DNA from: Myxococcus stipitatus DSM 14675
Lineage (GTDB): Bacteria; Myxococcota; Myxococcia; Myxococcales; Myxococcaceae
NCBI RefSeq assembly: GCF_000331735.1
Contig: NC_020126.1
Coordinates: 1 to 64,000 of the forward strand
DNA length: 64,000 nt
Direction: 5' to 3'
In this document: positions 25,489 to 37,006 of the stretch, in pieces
Layout: the number at the start of each line of letters is the position of its first letter
Position numbering within the stretch: position 1 is the stretch's first letter
Translations under genes and position numbers: made by a program
The notes under the pieces: generated by a model
What the model saw: only the letters and a program-made list of their open reading frames with translations
Told to the model about the DNA's origin: nothing
Databases searched by the model: none

Positions 25489-27681
25489 ATGGCGCGCGCG
25501 ACGAGAGCGGTCGGGACGGGGTGGGTGCTCCTCCTGCTGGCGGCGATGTCGGGCACCGGCGTCACGGCCTGTCGCGAGGAAGGTGGCCTGACGGGGGCAC
25601 AGGGCCGGCTGCGGTTGTCTCACGAGCGGCTCGACTTCCCCGCCGCCTACCCCGGCGGAGTCCGCGAGGCCGAGGTCCGGGTGATGAACGCGGGCCGCGC
25701 TCCGCTGGAGGTCACCTGGACGCAGGTGGACGAGCCCTTCTCGCTGGTGGACGTGCCCCCCGTGCACGTGGCGTCGGATGAAGTCACCGTGCGGCTGCGC
25801 TTCAGTCCCCGCGCCACGGGCACCTTCCAGACGCGGCTCTCCGGCACCGCATCCGATGGGGGACGCGTGGAGCTGGTGCTGTGGGGCGAGGCACGTCCGG
25901 TGCCGGACTGCGTGGCCTCGACATGCGCCACCGCGGCGTTCGACCCCGTCACCGAGCGCTGCGTGGAGACGCTGCTCCCGGACGGCACCGGGTGTGATCC
26001 AGGCAATGCGTGCCTCACCACGGCCACCTGTCAGCAGGGGCGGTGCAAGGGGCTGGAGCGTCCCTGTGACGATGGCAACGCCTGCACCACGGACGTGTGC
26101 CACGTGCTGGATGGTTGCGCCGCGGTGCCCGCGCCGCCGTGTCCCGGGGCGGGAGTGTGTCAGGTGGGCACGTGTGACCCGAAGCTCGGATGTGCCCTGG
26201 CCGATGCACCGGATGGGACCTTCTGCGGGACGGAGCACGGCTGTGACGCCGCTGACGTCTGCGTGGAGGGCACGTGCGCGCGGCGAGACCTGCCGGACGG
26301 CTTCCTGTGTGAGGCGGCCAGCCCCTGTCAGGCGGAGGGACGCTGCAAAGGCTCCGTGTGTGTGCGCCCCCCGGCCGTGGCGCTGTCGACGAACTGGAGC
26401 CTGGACGCCCACGCGATGCACCGGAACCTGCATGACCTGCTGGTGGGGCCCGAGGGTGACGTGACGCTGTCGGGCTTCTACGAGTCCGCGCTGCTCGATG
26501 CGTCGGCGCCTTCGCCGCTGCTCAGCAGCGAGGCCGCCCGGCGCTGCATGCTGTGGAACGACCGGCTGCTGTGCATGGACCTGCCGGACGACGGCAAGGT
26601 GTCGCTGGTGGAGCGCTACACGGGCGTGCCTCGGTGGACCTTCACCCTGGCGGCGGCGCGGCCCGACATCGGACAGCGCACCTCCAGCCTCTTCCTGGCG
26701 CGCCTCGCGGTGATGGCGCCGGACCGGCTGGCCGCGCTCTTCGAGGCGTACCCCGTGGAGCAGGGCCGAGACACGCGCTGTCGCCTGTACTTCCTGGTGG
26801 TGCTGGATGCCCACGGGCAGCTCGTGTCCGCGCAGGAGCTCTCCGACCCGCTGCTGTCCGAGTGCGACCACCCGCACCCCTTCGGCGTCGTCTCCGACGC
26901 GGCGGGGGACCTGTATGTCTCCTTCGCTCCGACGCTGAACCTGGAGGCGCCGCTCCGTCCCGGTGCGCCGTCGCTGTTCATGGCGTTCTCCTCGGACGGA
27001 GTGCCTCGCTGGCGCACGACGCAGGCCATGGAGTCAGGGGAGCTCGCGGTGGCGAACGGGCTGCTCTTCCCCGAGCGGGGGACGCAGGCCCTGAGCACGC
27101 GGGATGGCTCGGTGAAGGCGGTGCTGGAGAAGCCCTTTGGCCGCGTCGTCGCCACGCGAGAGCGGGTGGTGCCCAGCGCGTCGGGCACCACGGTGAACGC
27201 CGGCGGGCCCCTGCTCCCCACCATCGCGGAGCTCCAGGGCTTCACGCTGCCAGGGCTTCAGCCGGCATGGACGTACCACCTGCGCGCCCATCAGACCTTC
27301 ACCTCGAAGGAGCTGCGCCTGGCCACCTGGCCGGAGGCACCGGGGCTCCCACCCCGGACCGTGGTGCTCGCGACGGCGAAGGACACCCGCGATGAGCAGG
27401 CGCTGCTGGTGGGCATCCACGCGACGAGCGGCCGCGAGGCCTTCCAGTGCCGGCTCGACTACGGGGCGCACTCGGTTCCGCAGCTGCTGGAGCTGGCACC
27501 CGGAGCGCTGCTGCTGATGGACGGCGCGGAGACGTGCGGAGAATGCGACCCGCCCTTCGCCTACAGCACGCAGGCGCGCTTCCACCGCTTCCCCATGCCG
27601 GGCCTGCTCCCCGCGCAGGAGCCCTGGCCGGGGACCTTCGGGGGCCCGGGGCATGACCACCACGAGGGCGCGGACCGCTGA
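25489..27681 (+). CDS. Multi-domain lipoprotein: ASPM/Hydin-like Ig, Cys-rich repeats, beta-propeller
   Basis: A 730-residue exported protein. The N-terminus has a hydrophobic signal with possible lipobox VTAC near residue 27. Residues about 38-140 form an Ig-like domain of the ASPM-SPD-2-Hydin type (LRLSHERLDFPAAYPGGVREAEVRVMNAG, VTVRLRFSPRATGTFQTRLSG). Residues about 145-300 hold Cys-rich units including CDDGNACTTDVCHVLDGC, of the kind found in Dictyostelium and myxobacterial surface proteins. The remaining 430 residues look like a PQQ-type beta-propeller. ATG 25489 has GGGGAGG upstream. It is probably a surface protein; ligand unknown. It ends six bases from a convergent gene. Confidence 0.75.
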   Translation: MARATRAVGTGWVLLLLAAMSGTGVTACREEGGLTGAQGRLRLSHERLDFPAAYPGGVREAEVRVMNAGRAPLEVTWTQVDEPFSLVDVPPVHVASDEVTVRLRFSPRATGTFQTRLSGTASDGGRVELVLWGEARPVPDCVASTCATAAFDPVTERCVETLLPDGTGCDPGNACLTTATCQQGRCKGLERPCDDGNACTTDVCHVLDGCAAVPAPPCPGAGVCQVGTCDPKLGCALADAPDGTFCGTEHGCDAADVCVEGTCARRDLPDGFLCEAASPCQAEGRCKGSVCVRPPAVALSTNWSLDAHAMHRNLHDLLVGPEGDVTLSGFYESALLDASAPSPLLSSEAARRCMLWNDRLLCMDLPDDGKVSLVERYTGVPRWTFTLAAARPDIGQRTSSLFLARLAVMAPDRLAALFEAYPVEQGRDTRCRLYFLVVLDAHGQLVSAQELSDPLLSECDHPHPFGVVSDAAGDLYVSFAPTLNLEAPLRPGAPSLFMAFSSDGVPRWRTTQAMESGELAVANGLLFPERGTQALSTRDGSVKAVLEKPFGRVVATRERVVPSASGTTVNAGGPLLPTIAELQGFTLPGLQPAWTYHLRAHQTFTSKELRLATWPEAPGLPPRTVVLATAKDTRDEQALLVGIHATSGREAFQCRLDYGAHSVPQLLELAPGALLLMDGAETCGECDPPFAYSTQARFHRFPMPGLLPAQEPWPGTFGGPGHDHHEGADR

Positions 27682-27687
27682 CGCGCC

Positions 27688-28992
27688 TCACCCGACGCCC
27701 GCCTCGGACGGGAGCCAGGCCTCGTAGTGGATGCGGCCCAGCGCCGTCTCGGGGACGGAGCCACCGCCCAAGGTGCCGATGATGTCCACGCGCTCGGAGT
27801 CGTCCGAGGCGGGGTGGATGCGGAACTCCACGCCGCGCCCGAAGGGAGGCAGCCGCAGTCCGTGCCAGCGCAGCGTCCCGCCTCGCAAGCGGATGCCGCC
27901 GTCCTCGAGCACCCGCACGTCCAACTCCAGGTCCAACCCCTGCTCGACGAACACCTCGTGCAGCCGGCCCCCGCGCACGATGAAGTCCGAGTCGAACCGG
28001 CGCAGCACGCCGTCGCAGTACAGCTCCCGGACGAAGTGCATGGAGCCATCCGCGCGGCGGAAGGTGCGGAAGCGCCCCGGGAAGGTACAGGGGCCTTGCT
28101 CGAAGAGGCCCTGACCGAACAGCCGCGTGGCCACCCAGGCCATCATCCGCGCCGGCAGCGACGAGAACGCCACCGAGGCCCGCGTGCTCCAGGCCCCCGG
28201 GTTGGCGTAGAAGCGGCGGACGCGAGGGTCCACACGCGCCACCTCCGGACCCAGCGCGGACGCGAGCAAGGGCCACACGTCCGAAGGCAGGGCGCGCTGT
28301 CCTCGATGCACGGCCTTCACGCCTCGGCGATAGACGCTGGCCGCGGTCCACGCGGTGAAGAAGCTCCCCAGCAGCAGCCACGCCGCGCGCCGCTCCCCCA
28401 CCAGGCCCGCGTCGTCGCGCTCTCGCGGCATGCACAGCGCACGCACGGTGGCGAACGCATAGTGACGCAGCAGGCTCCAGCACGCGCTCAGCATGCGAGA
28501 CAAGGACAGCGCCAGGCCGTGGGCCATGGCGGTCTCACCCGGGACAGCCCCCGCGAGGGCGGGCTGGTCGAACAAGCGCGCGCCCAGCGTCATCTCCACG
28601 TGCTGCACCAGCAAGCGCCACAAGGGCTCGTGCGCATGGGCCTGGGCCTCCTCGAGGAACGCGGCCTCATGGCCCTCCTCGCGAGCCCTGGCGACGTCCT
28701 GGATGTGGGCCTCGATCCAGCGCTCGTCCCGGACCTCCCAGGGGAGGTGCTCCTCGCAGGCCCTCGCATAGGACGCCCACTCCCGCGTGCGAGGCTGGCC
28801 CCGCTCATCCACGGGCATGACGGCGGCGCCCAAGCGGGCGAAGGGCTCCGACACTCCCCAGAAACGGCCCAGCGTGACGGCGCTCGCGGCCAGCAGGTGC
28901 ACCCGGGCCATGCGGCATGGATTCGCGCGGTAGAAGTCCGCGAGCAACGCCAAGGCTCGACGGCAGGCGCGGTGACGCGGCTCGAAGCTCAT
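27688..28992 (-). CDS. DUF4166-containing protein
   Basis: A 434-residue protein without signal peptide. The first 250 residues are helical with several moderately hydrophobic stretches. The last 180 residues match the DUF4166 pattern: a PGRFRTFRRADGSMHFVRELY strand, RFDSDFIVRGGRLHEVF and RWHGLRLPPFGRGVEF. DUF4166 is often found with sugar or lipid enzymes, but its role is unknown. The frame is open far upstream (to 30243); the real start is ATG 28992, because the upstream gene stops at 28989 with an ATGA overlap. It is the second gene of a two-gene operon with the SRPBCC membrane protein. Confidence 0.78.
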   Translation of the reverse strand: MSFEPRHRACRRALALLADFYRANPCRMARVHLLAASAVTLGRFWGVSEPFARLGAAVMPVDERGQPRTREWASYARACEEHLPWEVRDERWIEAHIQDVARAREEGHEAAFLEEAQAHAHEPLWRLLVQHVEMTLGARLFDQPALAGAVPGETAMAHGLALSLSRMLSACWSLLRHYAFATVRALCMPRERDDAGLVGERRAAWLLLGSFFTAWTAASVYRRGVKAVHRGQRALPSDVWPLLASALGPEVARVDPRVRRFYANPGAWSTRASVAFSSLPARMMAWVATRLFGQGLFEQGPCTFPGRFRTFRRADGSMHFVRELYCDGVLRRFDSDFIVRGGRLHEVFVEQGLDLELDVRVLEDGGIRLRGGTLRWHGLRLPPFGRGVEFRIHPASDDSERVDIIGTLGGGSVPETALGRIHYEAWLPSEAGVG

Positions 28993-30164
28993 GGCGCGAC
29001 CTCCACAAGTTCTCCACAGGGGCGTGGCTGTCCCTCGGCGGCGTCTCCGCGTCCCAGCCAGCTTCGCGCCGCGCCTGGAGCGGGCGGCCTGCCCAGACAC
29101 CTGGCCACGAGGAACGCGCCGAAACTCCACCGCGAGCGCCGCTGCCTCGTCGCGAGCAGGTCCCCCGCGCACCACCGCCGCAGTGTCTCGAAGCCCCACT
29201 CGGTGCCCAGGCGCATGAGGGGGCGGAACAGCGCCGCGTCGAGCACCTCCCCCAGCACCCCGTGGCGCGTCTCGTAGTCGAAGACCGTCTTGAAGAACGT
29301 GCCCTCGGGCCGGCGCTCGTAGAGCCACAGGCCGCGGCCTCGCAGGATGAGGCTGCGCCAGTCGTCGGCGCCGAACTCGAAGATGGAGCGCTGGTGGAGG
29401 CTGCTGGCCAGGTAGCGGCCCCACCCGACGACCTCGAGCCCGAAGCCCAGGTGTGTCCGGTAGTCCATCAGGTGGAAGCCTCGTGCGTCCTGCTCCGGCA
29501 GCGCGCGGATGGACGTGAAGCGGATGTCCCAGGCCGTGTGCAGCTCCGGGTCCTGGGTGCGCTCCCAGACCGTCTCCACCGGCGCGGGGAGGAGCACCTC
29601 CACGACAATCCGTTGGAGTCGCTGTTGCCGCTTTGGAGTCGGCCGAGGGGCCCGCCGGAAGGCCCGCCACCGCGCCAGGTCGTGCGCGAAGGTGAGGAGC
29701 GCCGTCACCCCCATGACGGTCATCACCGCGCGCAGGGCGCCGGGAACGTCGGGGGGCTCCAGGCGCACGCCCGTGGGCAGCAGCCGGTCCATCCACACGG
29801 CCTGGAACGTGGCCATGAGGTAGAGCCCCACCAGCACGCTGAGCACCACGTGCATGAAGTACTCGCCCCGAGGCACCCCGCCCTGCGAGGCCCGGCTGTC
29901 GCGCTCCTCCCAGACATCCGCGAGGGCCACCCCCACGTCCGCGGCGTAGAGGAGCCCGAGCAACCCCAGCGCCCATCCCTGGAAGCGCACGTGCGGCACC
30001 CAGAGGAACTGGAGCGCGTAGAGGAGGTGCCGCGCCGTGTGCCAGAGCACCTCGCGCTGACACTCGGCACGCTCCTGGAGCCGGCCGCGCCAGAGGTGGA
30101 AGTAGACGACGTCGAAGGCGCCCAGCAGGCCAATCACGAGCAGCAGATGGAAGGCGACGCTCAT
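28989..30164 (-). CDS. Membrane protein with SRPBCC/START-like domain
   Basis: A 391-residue protein. The first half has about four transmembrane helices (LLLVIGLLGAFDVVYFHLW, LGLLGLLYAADVGVALAD, YFMHVVLSVLVGLYLMATF, AVMTVMGVTALLTFA). From about residue 185 a soluble SRPBCC (START/Bet v1-like) domain begins: IVVEVLLPAPVETVWERTQDPELHTAWDIRFTSI, continuing to DYETRHGVLGEVLDAALFRPLMRL. Such domains bind lipids or other hydrophobic ligands. It is coupled by ATGA to the DUF4166 gene, so the pair may process a lipid at the inner membrane; this is inference. The last 50 residues are Arg/Ala/Gly-rich. Confidence 0.78.
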   Translation of the reverse strand: MSVAFHLLLVIGLLGAFDVVYFHLWRGRLQERAECQREVLWHTARHLLYALQFLWVPHVRFQGWALGLLGLLYAADVGVALADVWEERDSRASQGGVPRGEYFMHVVLSVLVGLYLMATFQAVWMDRLLPTGVRLEPPDVPGALRAVMTVMGVTALLTFAHDLARWRAFRRAPRPTPKRQQRLQRIVVEVLLPAPVETVWERTQDPELHTAWDIRFTSIRALPEQDARGFHLMDYRTHLGFGLEVVGWGRYLASSLHQRSIFEFGADDWRSLILRGRGLWLYERRPEGTFFKTVFDYETRHGVLGEVLDAALFRPLMRLGTEWGFETLRRWCAGDLLATRQRRSRWSFGAFLVARCLGRPPAPGAARSWLGRGDAAEGQPRPCGELVEVAP

Positions 30165-30836
30165 GCCCCGCCGGATTGCAACGGCGCGGCCATCCCTCCG
30201 GAGCGACGCAAACCTTCAATCCGACAGGGCTGCGAGCGGGCACGGCTCAGCGAGCGTCAACGCCGTGGACAGGACCGACAACGTCGAGGTCATCCCCAAC
30301 TTCTCCACAGGGCGCGGCGTCCGGGGCGGGTTCACCGGATGGGTGTGGCCGGCAGCCTGGGTGCGTCATGAATCGCGCATCAACTGTCGCGTGCGGCTCG
30401 CGCGCGGGTAGCGGGAGTGGTGGTGCGCTGTCAATTGCTCGTGCCGGGAATCCACGAAGTATTTTCCGGACGGGTGGTGAATACGACCCGCCCTCAGCCG
30501 CTCTGGAACCCGGCCTGACACGGCACCTGCCGCGCCACCGACCCTGCGGGTGGACATGCAACGCGTACCCGATATTCTTCGGTCATCGTTGACGTTGAAA
30601 GACGTGGACGTGTTCCACGTTGCCCATGCGAGGCCCGCCCGGGATGCACCCCCTTGGTCCCGGCGCTTGTGTGGAAGGAGTGCGGTTGCCCGGATGACCT
30701 TGGAGGTCCGGCGTGCGGCGGCTCCGTTGCAGCGTGGGGGGCCTGCTCGGGCCCCGGGGGGAAGAGCTTCCCTGGGGCCCGAGTCACCTCGTCTGCTTCC
30801 GGCCCCACCCGAAGGTGAGGCCCGCCTGCCTGGTGT
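30165..30836. other. Long gene-free region with parS-like half site
   Basis: A 672-base stretch with no convincing gene; short open frames here have no family features, ribosome site or codon logic. It contains TTCTCCACA at 30301-30309 (one mismatch to a DnaA box; another copy at 29010-29018). At 30602-30620 there is an inverted repeat ACGTGGA-CGTGT-TCCACGT. TGTTCCACGTTGCCCA at 30611-30626 matches the universal parS 16-mer at 13 of 16 positions, with a perfect left half. The rest should hold the promoter of the SRPBCC operon and the 3' side of the EASGG gene. I see no RNA gene in it. Confidence 0.4.
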
Positions 30837-31547
30837 TCAGTCCTTCGTGTAGACGACGCGGCTGCCGCCGTTCGCCTTCACCTCGGTGCGCGGAGGACGG
30901 GTGGAGCACTGGATGGTGGAGCCGCCGCTGGCCTCGACGGAGAGCTTCTCGGACGGGTCCGCCTCCAGCTGCGAGCCGCCGCTGGCCTCCACCTCCAGCC
31001 GCCGCAGGCCCTTGATGTCCATGGCCTTGATGATGGTGCCGCCGCTGGCCTCCACGTCCATGTCCCGGGCGCGACCGGACAGGTTGAGGACGGAGCCGCC
31101 GCTGGCCTCCACGTCCAGCTTGTCCGCGTTGATGTCGCGGATGGTGAGGGCGGCGCCGCCGCTGGCCTCGGCGGAGAAGTCCTCGGAGGCGGAGGCTTCC
31201 GCTTCCACGTGGCTGCCGCCGCTGGCGCTCACGCCCTCCACGCGGGGGCTGGAGACGTAGAGGGTGATGCGGCCGGTCTGCGTGCCCTTGAAGAAATTCC
31301 CCCGGTCCATCTCCGTGGTGAGCTGCCCGTCCTTCACGACGAGCCTCAGCCGGGAGAGCTTGTCCGCGGGCCCTTCCAGGCGGACCGACTTGGGGCCGAC
31401 CTTCACCTGGGCCTTGATGCCGTGGCCCACCGCGACGGAGTGGAAGTCGGAGACCTCGCGCGTCTCGGAGCCGCGCGAGTCATCCGCGAACGACGCACTC
31501 GCGAACATGAGCATGGGGACGAGCAGGGTCATGCGGGCGGTCTTCAT
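30837..31547 (-). CDS. Exported DUF2807 (head-GIN) protein with EASGG repeats
   Basis: A 236-residue exported protein (signal MKTARMTLLVPMLMFASASFA). It starts with SDFHSVAVGHGIKAQVKVGP, the head of the DUF2807/GIN adhesin-like domain, followed by seven evenly spaced copies of an (E/S/K)A(S/N)GG(S/A/T) motif about 16-23 residues apart. Each would form one turn of a right-handed beta-helix, with the Gly pair at a turn. At DNA level this is a repeated GCCGCCGCTGGCCTC block. DUF2807 proteins are thought to be surface adhesins or scaffolds; no biochemical role is established. It is separated from the upstream kinase gene by a strong hairpin. Confidence 0.85.
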   Translation of the reverse strand: MKTARMTLLVPMLMFASASFADDSRGSETREVSDFHSVAVGHGIKAQVKVGPKSVRLEGPADKLSRLRLVVKDGQLTTEMDRGNFFKGTQTGRITLYVSSPRVEGVSASGGSHVEAEASASEDFSAEASGGAALTIRDINADKLDVEASGGSVLNLSGRARDMDVEASGGTIIKAMDIKGLRRLEVEASGGSQLEADPSEKLSVEASGGSTIQCSTRPPRTEVKANGGSRVVYTKD

Positions 31548-31569
31548 GGCGGACTCCGTCAGGCAGTGG

Positions 31570-31602
31570 AGCCCGGCATGGGCTCCGACAACATGCCGGG
31601 CT
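31570..31602. terminator. Strong hairpin between kinase 2 and DUF2807 gene
   Basis: AGCCCGGCATG (31570-31580) pairs perfectly over 11 bases with CATGCCGGGCT (31592-31602) around an 11-base loop. It lies after the kinase stop on the minus strand, with no T-tract. It would separate the kinase from the downstream DUF2807 gene. Confidence 0.6.
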
Positions 31603-31642
31603 TACGGATGGGCCGCTGGAACGATTGCCACGGGACCGGGAA

Positions 31643-34180
<2,538 letters not shown>

Positions 34181-34247
34181 CGGAAGACAGTGAATCTACA
34201 CCGGCACCCCGACGGACGCGAAAGACGCGCTCAAAGAAAAGTCCACG

Positions 34248-34276
34248 AATATCTATATCGCTTACTTTTCTGTGAA
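34248..34276 (-). promoter_or_regulatory. Candidate sigma-70-type promoter of kinase 2
   Basis: On the minus strand, TTCACA (34276-34271, five of six to TTGACA) is followed after exactly 17 bases by GATATT (34253-34248, four of six to TATAAT), about 70 bases before the kinase start. The surrounding stretch is unusually AT-rich for this genome. It overlaps the last codons of the HTH gene. Confidence 0.35.
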
Positions 34277-34723
34277 TCCTTGACGTCGGCCCCGCGAAGT
34301 CTCGTCGCGTTGAGAGGCGGGGAGGGTGACGGCCAGTGCGTTGAGCAGGCGCAAGTCCGAGCGGGAGAGGCCGCGCAGGTTCTTGCGGAGGTCGCCCAGG
34401 GCGGGGGGCTCGGCGCGGGAGGCCAGGGGTGGACGCTTGCGACCCGGGGGTGTCTCGATGCTCGCGTCCAGGGCCAGCAACAGGTGAGGGGGCACGCGCA
34501 GGACGGTGCACAGCCCCCGCAGGGTGTGGATGCTCGGGAGCATGTGGCCGCGCTCCAGGCGTGCGTACACCTCTCGGGCCACGCCCAGCCGCTCCGCCAC
34601 GGCGGCCTGGGTCATCCCCAGGCTCCGACGGGCCGTCCGCGCGGACATGCCCAGGTGGATTCCAAGCTCGGTCTTCACATGTGTCTCGTCCGTCGCGAGG
34701 CCACGAGTCTTTCGCGCCTCCAT
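34262..34723 (-). CDS. XRE-family HTH transcriptional regulator
   Basis: A 153-residue DNA-binding protein. A single HTH_3/XRE domain occupies about residues 20-82: SARTARRSLGMTQAAVAERLGVAREVYARLERGHMLPSIHTL, with the second helix-turn-helix element and the RGHMLPS loop clearly conserved. The C-terminal 70 residues are basic and helical with no ligand-binding family. I start at ATG 34723 (MEARKTRG); ATG 34750 is possible. It precedes kinase 2 on the same strand and is divergent from the RNase R gene. It could regulate either, or be cotranscribed with the kinase; the kinase's candidate promoter lies within its 3' end. Confidence 0.83.
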   Translation of the reverse strand: MEARKTRGLATDETHVKTELGIHLGMSARTARRSLGMTQAAVAERLGVAREVYARLERGHMLPSIHTLRGLCTVLRVPPHLLLALDASIETPPGRKRPPLASRAEPPALGDLRKNLRGLSRSDLRLLNALAVTLPASQRDETSRGRRQGFTEK

Positions 34724-35006
34724 GCCCGGCGGCACCCTACTCCGCGCCATGGAAGTGACGCACCGTGCGTGAAGACGCCGGGATGTGCCGTGAAGTGCGC
34801 GCCAGGGGTACCCATGGGCGGCTGCGTCAGGACGAGGGGGCTGCTTCGTCCAATCGACGGTTTTCGATGTCACGCGCACCCTGACTGGACCGGCCACCTT
34901 CCGTGGCGTTGGCCCGGGGCACGCATCTCTCCCCTCCCTTCACATTCCGCGCGTCCCTCCCGCCCGTCCCCTCTGGGACCTGGGCTAAGACGCGCACCAA
35001 GGTTCC

Positions 35007-36902
35007 ATGGATACTTCTGTTTCTCCCCGCACCGTCACCGGCCGCATCGATGTCCACCCCCGAGGCTTCGGCTTCCTCACCGTGCAGGCGCCCGGTGCCC
35101 AGGAGGTGCTGTCCGCCTTCATCCCTCCGCCGGACCTCAATCCGTTGTTCGCGGGGGACATCGTCACCGGCACGGTGACGGCGGGCGCGGATGGCCGCTG
35201 GAGCGCGAGCGGCCTGTCGCTGGTGGAGCGGCCCCGCACGCGGGTCTACGGCGAGGTGGTCTCTCGCAAGGGCGCGCTGTTCCTGCGCATCGACCGCGAG
35301 GTGGGCAACGCGGACTGGGTGTTGGATGCGGGCACCACGCGCGTGCAGCACGGCGACGCGGTGGTGGCGAGCATCGCGGACGGCAAGGTCGTCCTGCTCT
35401 ACAAGCTGGAGCCCGGGGCGGACCGCTCGCTGGAGCGCATCATCGCGCGGCACGGGCTGCACAAGGACTTCTCCCCGGAGGCGCTGGAGGACGCGCGCCG
35501 CGCTCGCCAGGTGCCGCACGAGGTGGGCTCCCGGCGTGACCTGCGCGACGTGCCCACGGTGACGGTGGATGCGCCGTCCACGCGAGACATCGACGACGCG
35601 ATTTCCGTGCTGCCCGCGGGGCCGGACGGGGCGCTGCGCCTCTTGGTGTCCATCGCGGACGTGGGCGAGGCGGTGAAGGAGGGCACGGCGCTGGATGTGG
35701 AGGCGCGCGAGCGGGCCACCAGCGTGTACATGGCGGGCCGCGTCCTGCCGATGCTGCCGGAGTCGCTGTCCGCGGACTGGCTGAGCCTGGTGCCGGGCGC
35801 GGAGCGGCGCTGCCTCACGGTGGAGTTGCGCATCGACCCGCAGGGACGGGTGACGGCGGCGGACGTGTACGAGAGCGTCATCCGCTCCTGGGCGCGGCTG
35901 AACTACGACGAAGTCGCCGCCTTCCTCGACCGAGGCGAGGTGTCCGAGGCCATGGCCCCGGTGCGGGACGTCATGCCGTGGTTCCGACTGGCGGCGGCGC
36001 GGCTCGCGGTGGCGCGGGGCGCGCGAGGCGGCATGGAGTTCGCGCGAGATGAGGCGCGGTTCACCTTCAACGAGGCGACGGGCGAGGTCTCCGGCCTCGT
36101 GAGCGAGCAGCCCACGTCCGCGCACGGGATGATTGAGCGCTTCATGGTGGCGGCGAACGAGGCCATCGCCACATGGATGCTGGCGCGCGGCCTGCCGGGC
36201 GTGTTCCGCGTGCACGAGCAGCCGGACCCCCAGCGGGTGGCGGACTTGAATGCCTTCGCCGAGCACTCCGGGTTCGCCGCGGGCTTCGGCCGGGAGTTGA
36301 CTCCGTTGGCGCTGGCGTCGTTCGACCGGCAAATCGTGGGCGCGGCGGCGGAGCCGGCGCTGCGCTCGGTGCTGCGGCGCTCCCTGGGGCCGTCGCGCTA
36401 CACGGTGAAGCCGGGGCCGCACTTCGGACTGGCGGCGCCGCTGTACCTGCACTTCACGTCGCCCATCCGCCGGTACGCGGACCTGGCGGTGCACCGCACG
36501 CTGAAGGGCTACCTGAACGGCCGCCGCGACTACCTGGACGAGGACCCGAAGGTGGAGTCGCTCGCGGTGCACATCAACGGGCGGGCGCGCGCGGCGAATC
36601 GCGCGGAGTCGGACCGGCACCACGTGCTGGAGGCGCGGTGGCTGGCGGGCCACGTGGGCCGGGAGTTCCCCGCGCGGGTGGTGCGCGTGCGTCCCTTCGG
36701 CCTCATCGCGCAAATCGACGGCATGCTGGTGGAAGGCGTGCTGCCCGCGGAAGGACTGCCAGGAGGCCCCTTCCGTCCGGATGCGCGAGAGCTGTCGCTC
36801 GTGGGCAAGGAGCGGACCTTCACGGTGGGCATGCCCGTGAATGTGAAGGTGGCGTCCACCGACGAGTCCCTGGGCCGCGTGGAATTGGCACTGGTGTCGT
36901 AG
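35007..36902 (+). CDS. RNase II/R family 3'-5' exoribonuclease
   Basis: A 631-residue RNB-family exoribonuclease that degrades RNA processively from the 3' end. A cold-shock-like RNA-binding domain at the N-terminus (GRIDVHPRGFGFLTV) is followed by the RNB domain with metal motif PSTRDIDDA (Asp194, Asp196, Asp197) and later the HFTSPIRRYADLAVHR segment, then an S1-like domain (ARVVRVRPFGLIAQIDGMLVEG). It lacks the N-terminal helix-turn-helix and the long basic tail of E. coli RNase R, so its length is closer to RNase II. ATG 35007 follows AAGG at a short distance. Two weak hairpins lie beyond the stop. It is probably a single gene. Confidence 0.93.
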   Translation: MDTSVSPRTVTGRIDVHPRGFGFLTVQAPGAQEVLSAFIPPPDLNPLFAGDIVTGTVTAGADGRWSASGLSLVERPRTRVYGEVVSRKGALFLRIDREVGNADWVLDAGTTRVQHGDAVVASIADGKVVLLYKLEPGADRSLERIIARHGLHKDFSPEALEDARRARQVPHEVGSRRDLRDVPTVTVDAPSTRDIDDAISVLPAGPDGALRLLVSIADVGEAVKEGTALDVEARERATSVYMAGRVLPMLPESLSADWLSLVPGAERRCLTVELRIDPQGRVTAADVYESVIRSWARLNYDEVAAFLDRGEVSEAMAPVRDVMPWFRLAAARLAVARGARGGMEFARDEARFTFNEATGEVSGLVSEQPTSAHGMIERFMVAANEAIATWMLARGLPGVFRVHEQPDPQRVADLNAFAEHSGFAAGFGRELTPLALASFDRQIVGAAAEPALRSVLRRSLGPSRYTVKPGPHFGLAAPLYLHFTSPIRRYADLAVHRTLKGYLNGRRDYLDEDPKVESLAVHINGRARAANRAESDRHHVLEARWLAGHVGREFPARVVRVRPFGLIAQIDGMLVEGVLPAEGLPGGPFRPDARELSLVGKERTFTVGMPVNVKVASTDESLGRVELALVS

Positions 36903-36992
36903 CAGGAAAGGGATTCAATCCCTGTCATGACTCGGGCGCCGCCGCCGCTGCCCGTAAAGACTCTCCAGGCCGGAGCCCGTGCCCCAAGGGGT

Positions 36993-37006
36993 GTCGGGTT
37001 CCCGAC
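36993..37006. promoter_or_regulatory. Inverted repeat upstream of metzincin gene
   Basis: GTCGGG-TT-CCCGAC is a perfect 6-bp inverted repeat between the RNase gene and the metalloprotease gene, about 90 bases before its ATG. A second, AGGGATT-C-AATCCCT, sits at 36909-36923 just after the RNase stop. They could be operator or terminator elements. Confidence 0.35.

Noticed and set aside
28993..30243. The DUF4166 frame is open to 30243, giving an 851-residue protein
   Set aside because: The first 417 codons are a shadow of the SRPBCC gene in another frame. The ATGA overlap fixes the start at 28992.
30950..31250. Regular GCCGCCGCTGGCCTC repeats considered as a CRISPR-like or regulatory array
   Set aside because: The repeats are in frame and encode the EASGG motif; unit length and spacing follow the protein, not spacers.
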